In this document: positions 55,215-64,000 of the stretch, piece after piece | Layout of the letters: each line of letters begins with the position of its first letter | Numbering within the stretch: position 1 is the stretch's first letter | Assembly: GCF_964019625.1 (NCBI RefSeq) | Contig: NZ_OZ026458.1 | Span: forward strand, 62,001-126,000 | Source: Spiroplasma endosymbiont of Diplazon laetatorius | Lineage (GTDB): Bacteria; Bacillota_I; Bacilli_A; Mycoplasmatales; Mycoplasmataceae | Length of the DNA stretch: 64,000 nt | Direction of reading: 5' to 3' | Translations under genes and position numbers: made by a program | The notes under the pieces: generated by a model | Databases searched by the model: none | What the model was told of the DNA's origin: nothing | What the model saw: the letters and a program-made list of their open reading frames with translations, nothing else

Positions 55215-56108
55215 ATGACAAAAATAAAAGTCAATCAAAATGACGTAGATCAAACAGTTTTTAATTTTATTAAAAAGAACTTTAAATCAACAAACCTATC
55301 AATAATCTATAAGTGATTCAGAAAAGGGAAAATCAAAATAAATGAGGTTAGAATAAAAGACACTAAAGTTAAGATAAAATTTGGTGATGAAATAACAATT
55401 TATGATAGTAGTCAAGCAGAAAAAAGAGACCAGTTTGAAGAGGTTGATTTTTCTGATTTAGAGATTATTTATGAAGATGAAAACTTATTAATTGTAGATA
55501 AACAACCAAATTTAGAAGTGCACTCACCAATAAATGTAAACTTAGATCAGATGGTAAAAAGTTATTTAAAAGACAAAGGTGAATACAAACCAGAAGAAGA
55601 AAACAGTTTTGTAATAAGTCATGTACATAGAATAGATAAGTTAACAAAAGGTTTGGTTGTTTATGCTAAAAACAAAATAACTTTAGATATATTATTAAAG
55701 GAATTAAATAACAAAAGTAAGTTTGTGAAGCTTTACTTAGCTAAAACAGAAAACCAAAACCTTCAAACAGGAAAAATAAATGGTTATATAAAATATGACA
55801 ATGATAATCAAAAGGCTAGATTTAGAATTGAAAAATTCAATAATACTAAAAAAGTAGAGCAAATTAATACTTTAATAGATCCTGAAAATAATATATATGA
55901 AATACAAATATTAACTGGTAGAAAACACCAAATAAGAGCTGTTTGTGACTTTTACAAAGCTCCAATATGTAAAGATTTTAGATATGGAGCAAAAAGAAGT
56001 CATTTAAGAGAAATAGATCTTATTGCATATAAAATAATTTTAGATGGATTTGAAGACCATTTAGCCTACTTAAATGGTAATGAATACAAATCAAAATATA
56101 CTTTTTAA
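55215..56108 (+). CDS. RluC/RluD-family ribosomal pseudouridine synthase
   Basis: Converts uridine to pseudouridine in 23S rRNA. 297 residues: an S4-like RNA-binding N terminus (SIIYKWFRKGKIKINEVRI), then the catalytic core with the family's second motif HRIDKLTKGLVVYAK (catalytic Asp141), LYLAKTE, and TGRKHQIRAV. The RluC branch is more likely than RluD from the S4 arrangement, but this is uncertain. AAAAGAGG precedes the ATG. Confidence 0.88.
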
Positions 56109-56145
56109 TGTTAAAATAAAAATAATGTAATAAGGGGGTTGGAAA

Positions 56146-58059
56146 ATGGTATCTACAAGACAAGGCATATTTAGTGTAATTGTTGGTACAACAATCTCTA
56201 CTCTAAATGCCATAATTCAATTTTTAACTATGTACTGAGTTTTAGAAAAATTCGGAACAGAGTTTAACGGGTTTGTGCGTTTGGTAACATCTTTTTCTGC
56301 AATTATTGCAACAGCTGAAGGGGCTCTTGGAATAGCAGCATCAATTTTACTTGTAAAACCGCTTGTAAACAATGATTGAATTAGTGCAAATGAAATATAC
56401 TCAACAGCAAAAAAAAGTTTTAAAAGATCAGCTGTTGTGGGTCTTATATTAGTTACTTTAACAGCTGTAGGATATCCTCTATATGCAGGTATTAATTCAG
56501 GTGGTGGAAATTTAATGGACCCTGGTTCATGACATAACCCAGGAATAGGTTTATCTGGAACTGCAAATGGGTTTGCTCCATATTGACAACTAATACTTGT
56601 TGCTCTAATCTTTGGTACAAAAAACTTTGTATCAGCATACTGATTTAGTGTTTATGAAACAATAATTGTGGCAGACAATAAAAACGTTATAAGAAGAATA
56701 ACTATTTTATTTACTGACTTATTGGTTAGTGGTTTAACATTCTTCTTACTTGCTAAGGTAAATAATCCAATTATTCCTTTCATACCAACTCTTTTATATT
56801 CACCTGTAAAAGGACTTTTAATATACTTATATGTTAAGAAAAAATACCTATGATTAAAATATTATAAGGACTTTAATAGTTTTAAACTTAATACAACACA
56901 AAGTAAAATATCTTGATCAACATTGGGTGGTACACTTCTTTTAAATTCAGATATAGCAATAGTTTCTGTTATTTTAGGATTGAACGTCTCTTCTGCTCTT
57001 TCTTTATATCTTGTTGTGGCCTTAAATGTTAGGTTGATAATGACAAATTTCGTTGTTTCATTTAGAGAATTCTTTGTAACTTTAGTTGCAAAAAGAGGAA
57101 GAATAAACTGAGATAGTTATGCAAAATATGAGCTTTATACATATTTGATAGCTGCATTTACTTTTATTAATATGGCGATTCTTTCTCCTTATTTTGTTAG
57201 TGCCTTATATTGAAAAAATATTGTTCCTCCTGAAAATTATGCAGGTTCAACAATAGACCTACCAAGTTTAAATGCATTTAAATTTATGTTCCATACGCCT
57301 AAATTTTCAATATTATATGCTGCTGTAACTGCTTTTGCTATATTATGTGATGGTCAAATGACATTAATTCAGGCAAAAGGAAGGTATGGAGAAGTATCTA
57401 AGTTCCAAAATATAATAGGAATAATATATGTAATAACAGCCCCTTTAGTAACTTTCATATTAGTTACAACAGGTGTTGGTGGAGAAATGAAACTTGTTAT
57501 AGGTATCATTGCTATGTATACAATTAAATTGTTATGTCTAGTTATCAGATATGGATATTTATGAGTTTATGTATGAAAATATGTAACCTATAATTCAAAT
57601 AAAAAACATGTTTTAAACAACTTCATGATATTGATTGTTCCAACCGTTATGGCAGCTATATTGAATGTTTTATTAATATCTAAAAAAATGGATATTGAAC
57701 AATCAACAATGGGGACAAATATTGCGCCTCTAGTAGCATTGTTCTTCGGTTCTATTTTTGTATCAATGTTTGTTCTTATCTTATTTTCTTATATATTAAA
57801 TGCAAAAGCATTTAATGGATTGATAAAAAATCTACCAATAGTGCAAAAAATAATTTTAAAAAGATCAACAGAAGCAAGACAAAAACGTTTTGAAGAATAC
57901 GGAATAGATGTTGAAGAAATTGTTGATAAAGGTGATCAAATTTCTCAGGCAATGTATGGAATTGAAGAACCAACGCTTTCAAGTGAGATATTAAATGAAT
58001 CAACAGAAATTAATATAAATCCAAAAAACGAAAAAATATATGTTTTAAAAGGTAAATAA
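56146..58059 (+). CDS. MATE/PST-type polysaccharide or lipid flippase-like membrane protein
   Basis: 637 residues with about 12-14 hydrophobic helices and a charged tail of about 85 residues. The opening TRQGIFSVIVGTTISTLNAIIQFLTMYWVLEKFG and the next FNGFVRLVTSFSAI resemble the polysaccharide biosynthesis exporter superfamily. Many TGA Trp codons. In a wall-less organism it would move a glycolipid or capsule precursor; this is inference. It begins with TAAGGGGGTTGG upstream and ends in a terminator. Confidence 0.7.
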
Positions 58060-58081
58060 ATCAGCAATAGCTGATTTTTTA
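58058..58081 (+). terminator. Terminator after flippase gene
   Basis: AATCAGC-AATA-GCTGATT hairpin followed by T-run. Confidence 0.88.
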
Positions 58082-58115
58082 TTTGGTTTTTAAGAATATT
58101 TAAAGTGGTGCAAGA

Positions 58116-58124
58116 TGCTATAAT
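58116..58124 (+). promoter_or_regulatory. Extended -10 promoter of the membrane protein-ligA unit
   Basis: TGC-TATAAT (58116-58124), an extended -10 box, 17 bases before the ATG at 58141. The T-run terminator just upstream supports a new transcript starting here. Confidence 0.6.
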
Positions 58125-58140
58125 TTATAAAGGTGAGAAT

Positions 58141-59754
58141 ATGTTAGTAAGTTCGTTATTTATAGCAATTGGAATTTCAATGTTATATCTATTTATGTTT
58201 TATACATCTGGTTTGATTACTTTGGAATTATTCAAATTTAAGATAAAAAACTACTTTGTGGCAATTGCTACAGGTTTTTTCAGTTACTTTACATTTTTAT
58301 CAGTTTGTACATTTCCTTTACAACTTATTTCTGTTTTACCTTATGTTTTCTTCATCTATTATATATTTGCTATATCTGTAATATACTTACTTTTCTGTTT
58401 TGTGTTTATGAGATTTTGATTAAATACAAACTTCTTTAAAATGGACTCTTTATTGTTTCTGGGTGTTGTAGCTATTTTCATAACTATAGATTATGTTTCG
58501 ATGAATTATATTTCAAATGAAAATTTCAGTAGACATAAAAATACACTTGCAATATTATATTGATTGAAAGATAACCCGGTTTCTTTCTTCAATGACTCTA
58601 CTTTATTTAACTTTTTGGGATTTAGACCTTTCCAAGGATGATATAGTTTTCAATTATCAACAATAATGATGGTAAATGCACAACCTTATCAGTATAAAGA
58701 TTTACTTGTTCCTATGACTTTGATCTTAGATGCTTTTGTGCTATCTTCTATTTTTGCAACTTTTTATGAATCATTTTGTCAAAAAGATAAGTTTAAAAAT
58801 AAATCACTTATTTTTGTTTCAAGTTTATTATTATTTGTAATAACAAGAATAGTTCTTTGAAGAATGGACTACTCAATATTTAGTGGTGAAATAATGTTGT
58901 TATACTTAATATTGTATGCAACAACTATGCTGTTAAGGTATACAACGTTTAATAACAGGGAAAGATACAATCCTATATTAGTTGGTATTATTTTAGGTGG
59001 GTACATATCTTTTTCATGAGACAGTTCATATCAAATTTTATTCTTGCTTTACGCTTTTATTTTTACAATACAAAGAAGATTCACTCAAAACTTCACTAAA
59101 GATATTTTGAAAATAGCTTTATTCCCAATGTTTGGATTTATATTCTATAACATTATTTTAAGCTTGTATCTGCAGGTAGTTATATTTGGTGGAATCTTAT
59201 TTGTTATGATAATAACCACATACCTAATGAATAAAAATTATAGTTTTGTAGTTAAGTTTGAAACATTTTTGGAAAACAGAAATACATTCACTGTATTGTT
59301 TGTACCAATTTTCTTTATGACTATATCAACAGCATTCATTTTAGCTTTTAATGAAAACATAATGTCAGAAAGTTATAACTCATTAAATATTTTATACATG
59401 TGATTATCTTTTATTAAAAATAATATTGCAAAGCAACTAATTACATTTATTATATCGATGTCATTATTGGCAGCATCTATAGTTTGAGTTTTCTTTAGAA
59501 AAAAAATCAAACATGATTTACTTTCAAATATAGTAGACTTATTTTTAATAAGTTATTTAACTTTTTATAATCCAATTTCTGTTAGATTCATAAATACCTT
59601 TTATCCAAAAATGTTTGAAACAAATGGTATAGTTCTTCTGGTATTGTTGTTTGTAATGATAAACTCAGTTCCTTATGTGATTAAGACAAAGAAAGAAAAA
59701 CAAAATACTAGCGAAGTTGTTGTTATAAAAAAATATTCAAGATTAATTTTTTAG
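58141..59754 (+). CDS. Large polytopic membrane protein of unknown function
   Basis: 537 residues with about 12-13 hydrophobic segments through the whole length and a basic tail. The ATG at 58141 is chosen with AAAGGTGA upstream; the in-frame GTG at 58105 lies before the promoter. The wide spread of helices and aromatic loops (for example DYVSMNYIS near residue 120) resembles membrane glycosyltransferase or transporter architectures, but no diagnostic motif is seen. It is followed by ligA after 12 bases. Confidence 0.78.
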
Positions 59755-59766
59755 TAAGGAGTTCTT

Positions 59767-61761
<1,995 letters not shown>

Positions 61762-61764
61762 GAA

Positions 61765-62055
61765 ATGAAAATAAATTTAGAATTATTAAAAGAACTTCAA
61801 GAAGATGCAATGTTAAATCTAACTGAAGAAGAATTGAAAAATATTCTTAAGTATGAGAATGATATATTACATAAATTTGAAAAAGTTTTATCAATCAACA
61901 CTGATGGTGTAGAAGAATTGCATTATCCATTTGATATCCACAACACACACTTAAGAGAAGATGGCGAAGTTAAAGTTTTAGCACAAGAAGATGTTTTAAG
62001 AAATGCTCCTAGTGTTGAAGGTGACTTCGTAACAATTACAAAGGTGGTTAAATAA
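61765..62055 (+). CDS. gatC: Asp/Glu-tRNA(Asn/Gln) amidotransferase subunit C
   Basis: 96 residues. Small subunit that stabilises GatA in the GatCAB complex, which converts misacylated Glu-tRNA-Gln to Gln-tRNA-Gln. Family landmarks: LNLTEEELKNILKYENDILHKFE and VLREDV-type ending (VLAQEDVLRNAPSVEGDFVTI). asnS is present in this genome, so the enzyme is needed mainly for Gln. It begins 3 bases after ligA and lies before gatA. Confidence 0.92.
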   Translation: MKINLELLKELQEDAMLNLTEEELKNILKYENDILHKFEKVLSINTDGVEELHYPFDIHNTHLREDGEVKVLAQEDVLRNAPSVEGDFVTITKVVK

Positions 62056-62056
62056 A

Positions 62057-63526
62057 ATGAATTTTAAAAATATTACATTAAAGCAGTTACATGAAAAAAT
62101 TTCAAAAAAAGAAATAACATTAGTGGATTTAGTAAAAAGTGTTATAGATAATTCTAAAAAAGAAATGGAAAGTAATTTTTTAATTACCTTATCGGATAAA
62201 GAGGCTTTAGAAAAAGCAAAAGAACTTGATTTAAATATTGATTCAAATAATGTTTTATATGGTGTTCCTTTTATTCACAAAGACAACATTTCAACAAAAA
62301 ATATTTTGACTACAGCTGGATCAAAAATTTTATCAAACTATGTTCCTTCTTTTGATGCAACTATTGCTGAAAAATTTAATGAAACTAATTCTATACTTGT
62401 TGGTAAAGCCGCTCTTGATGAATTATCAATGGGAGGAACAGGATTATTTTCTTTTAATGGAGAAGTTAGAAACCCACATGATAACAATAGAATAGTTGGG
62501 GGTAGTTCAAGTGGTAGTGCCTATGCTGTGGCAAAGGGGATTGTTCCATTTGCAACTGGTGGTGACACTGGTGACTCAATAAGAAAACCAGCAAGTCTTA
62601 ATGGTATAGTTGGTTTCAAACCAACTTATGGTTCTATATCAAGATATGGAGCAATTCCTTATGCACCAAGTTTAGACCATTTGGGATTCTTTACAAATAA
62701 TGTAGAAGATCTTGCTTACTTGTGTGAAGCAACTTTTGGATATGATCAAAAAGATTTTACATCAATAAATAATCAACAAAATTTTGTTGAAAACATATCA
62801 AGTACAGACAAAAAAATAAAATTCGGTTATATAAAATCTATTGAAGAAATTTTAACTGGTAAGTTAAAAGAAGATTATAAAAAACTTTATGAATTAATAA
62901 AAGAAGCTGGCCATGAAGTTGTTGAATATGATTTTGATAAAAAATTATTAGAAGCAATACCTGCAGCTTACATGATGATTTCCTTTGCTGAAGGTGTATC
63001 AACACATTCAAACTTAGATGGTATTAAGTTTGGAATAAGAGCAAAAGGAAATGATTACAAAGAAATAATAAAAAATTCTAGAACAGAAGGTTTTGGAGAA
63101 ACTGTAAAGAGAAGATTTATAATTGGTAGTTACCAATTGAAATCTGAAAATCAAGAATTGCTTTTAGCTAAATCAAAAAAAGTTAGAAGATTAATAGTTG
63201 AAGAATTAGATAAACTTTACAAAGAGGTGGATATATTAATTCTTCCACCAACAATCTCTCCAGCTCCTACAGTAAAAAGTGTTTATGGTTTTGATGTAGA
63301 ACAAAAAGAAGATAATGAAACTGCTTTTATAGAAGATGTTTTAATTCTTGCTAACTTTAATGGAATGCCTTCTGTCACAATTCCTTTTGTAACAGAAGAT
63401 AATATGCCAATAGGTATAAACTTAAACGCAAAACCAAAATCTGATCTTAAAGTTTTACAAGCAGCTAAATTGTTAGAAGATATAATTTCAAAAAATTTTA
63501 GACAAGTAGGTGATGTAAATGAATAA
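62057..63526 (+). CDS. gatA: Glutamyl-tRNA(Gln) amidotransferase subunit A
   Basis: Amidase subunit that releases ammonia from glutamine. 489 residues with the Lys/Ser/Ser catalytic set of the family: IPFIHKDNIST-type Lys, GGSSSGSAYAVA and DTGDSIRKPA (the more common form is DTGGSIR). ALDELSMGGTG and GIVGFKPTYG follow the family pattern. It overlaps gatB by 8 bases. Confidence 0.95.
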   Translation: MNFKNITLKQLHEKISKKEITLVDLVKSVIDNSKKEMESNFLITLSDKEALEKAKELDLNIDSNNVLYGVPFIHKDNISTKNILTTAGSKILSNYVPSFDATIAEKFNETNSILVGKAALDELSMGGTGLFSFNGEVRNPHDNNRIVGGSSSGSAYAVAKGIVPFATGGDTGDSIRKPASLNGIVGFKPTYGSISRYGAIPYAPSLDHLGFFTNNVEDLAYLCEATFGYDQKDFTSINNQQNFVENISSTDKKIKFGYIKSIEEILTGKLKEDYKKLYELIKEAGHEVVEYDFDKKLLEAIPAAYMMISFAEGVSTHSNLDGIKFGIRAKGNDYKEIIKNSRTEGFGETVKRRFIIGSYQLKSENQELLLAKSKKVRRLIVEELDKLYKEVDILILPPTISPAPTVKSVYGFDVEQKEDNETAFIEDVLILANFNGMPSVTIPFVTEDNMPIGINLNAKPKSDLKVLQAAKLLEDIISKNFRQVGDVNE

Positions 63527-64000
63527 CTTTGAAGTAATTATTGGAATTGAAAATCACGTTGAATTAAAAACTAATTCAAAAATGTTTGGAGTTGGTCCTG
63601 TAAGTTATGGAGAAACACCTAACTCAAAAGTTTCTGAAGTTGATATGGGTTATCCAGGAGCATTGCCCTCAGTTAACAAAGAAGGTGTTAAACTTGCAAT
63701 ACTTGCATGTAATGCTTTACAAATGGAAATAGATCCCTTACTTAGATTTGATAGAAAAAATTATTTTTATCCAGACTTGGTTAAGGGTTTCCAAATCACT
63801 CAACAATTTTTCCCAATAGGTAAAGAAGGAAAAATAAATATTACTTTAGAAGATGGCACAACTAAAACTATAGAAATTGAAAGACTTCATATTGAAGAGG
63901 ATACAGCAAAACAAACCCACAAAGGAGATCTGACTTATATAGATTTCAACAGAAGTGGTGTTGGTTTAGTTGAGATAGTTTCTAAACCATTTATAAGAAG
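63519..64000 (+). CDS. gatB: Aspartyl/glutamyl-tRNA amidotransferase subunit B, 5' part (runs off window)
   Basis: Kinase/amidation subunit of GatCAB. The first 160 codons are present and open at the window end; the opening FEVIIGIENHVELKT and YPDLVKGFQITQQ, LHIEEDTAK and DFNRSGVGLVEIV are the GatB landmarks. The family has HxELxT with Ile-Gly-Leu-Glu-x-His in place of IGIENHVEL, so this is normal. Start ATG at 63519 overlaps the gatA stop. Confidence 0.95.
   Translation, partial: MNNFEVIIGIENHVELKTNSKMFGVGPVSYGETPNSKVSEVDMGYPGALPSVNKEGVKLAILACNALQMEIDPLLRFDRKNYFYPDLVKGFQITQQFFPIGKEGKINITLEDGTTKTIEIERLHIEEDTAKQTHKGDLTYIDFNRSGVGLVEIVSKPFIR

Noticed and set aside
58105-58140. GTG at 58105 as start of the large membrane protein
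   Set aside because: The extended -10 box at 58116-58124 lies downstream of it, and the ATG at 58141 has a good ribosome-binding site.

Overview
The window is a contiguous piece of a wall-less, AT-rich Mollicutes chromosome. Dozens of genes read through in-frame TGA codons as tryptophan (for example in uvrA, folC, nrdF and ligA), so genetic code 4 applies and every gene is called on that basis. The gene content (HPr kinase, PTS enzymes, GatCAB, LemA, a Spiroplasma/Mycoplasma-mycoides-like tmRNA tag containing EMPAFM) points to the Spiroplasma/Mesoplasma/Entomoplasma group, with Spiroplasma my preferred guess. The species is not determinable here. Nearly all genes are on the + strand; only three small genes are on the minus strand. 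No IS element, prophage, CRISPR array or free-standing tRNA gene was seen.

Layout. 1-5737: uvrB (5' end missing), uvrA, folC and a folate-type ECF S component. 5791-11636: hprK, a first lgt-like gene lacking the catalytic histidine, trxB, a second lgt with the histidine, whiA and a small Xre regulator. 11667-13844: a minus-strand degenerate rhodanese, then lemA and a DUF3137-like gene. 13934-17648: secG, rnr, smpB, a minus-strand Cys-rich small protein and tmRNA (ssrA), i.e. the trans-translation module. 17693-22305: a membrane-anchored degenerate GGDEF/EAL-like protein, mgtE, trmB and a convergent membrane protein. 22306-29189: a purine-riboswitch-like leader, then a BMP lipoprotein, nucleoside ABC ATPase, two permeases (the first with a long coiled-coil tail), and deoD; together a purine-nucleoside uptake and cleavage unit. 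29319-38785: tsaD, an RpiR regulator, an alpha/beta hydrolase, asnS, a GT2 glycosyltransferase, an RDD protein, a beta-lactamase-fold hydrolase and pcrA. 38875-43328: ptsH, then a 538-base leader and nrdF-nrdI-nrdE. 43424-51737: two ABC ATPase/permease pairs, an ABC exporter and a membrane protein. 51821-54117: ptsI and crr. 54195-61761: a CPBP protease, pseudouridine synthase, flippase, unknown membrane protein and ligA. 61765-64000: gatC, gatA and the start of gatB.

The most striking region is the ribonucleotide reductase locus. The encoded NrdF replaces three metal-binding glutamates by Val119, Pro179 and Lys213, the VPK signature of class Ie, metal-free DOPA-radical reductases. The leader in front of it carries a compact element with the core pattern of a cobalamin-family riboswitch, although the encoded reductase does not use B12. 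A second riboswitch, of the purine family but with a shortened P3 loop and one changed core base, precedes the nucleoside transporter with an overlapping antiterminator/terminator. Long homopolymers (T16 at 22366, A15 at 43372) sit next to -10 boxes, and an A7 tract at 44184 breaks the reading frame of an ABC permease, so three loci look capable of length-dependent expression switching.

Genes that work together across the window: hprK, ptsH, ptsI and crr (sugar phosphotransferase control); secG/rnr/smpB/ssrA (ribosome rescue); BMP-ABC plus deoD (purine salvage); uvrA/uvrB/pcrA/ligA (nucleotide excision repair); folC and the ECF S component (folate uptake and retention). Non-coding stretches over 300 bases are only 22306-22610 and 39139-39676, both filled with regulatory RNA and terminators.
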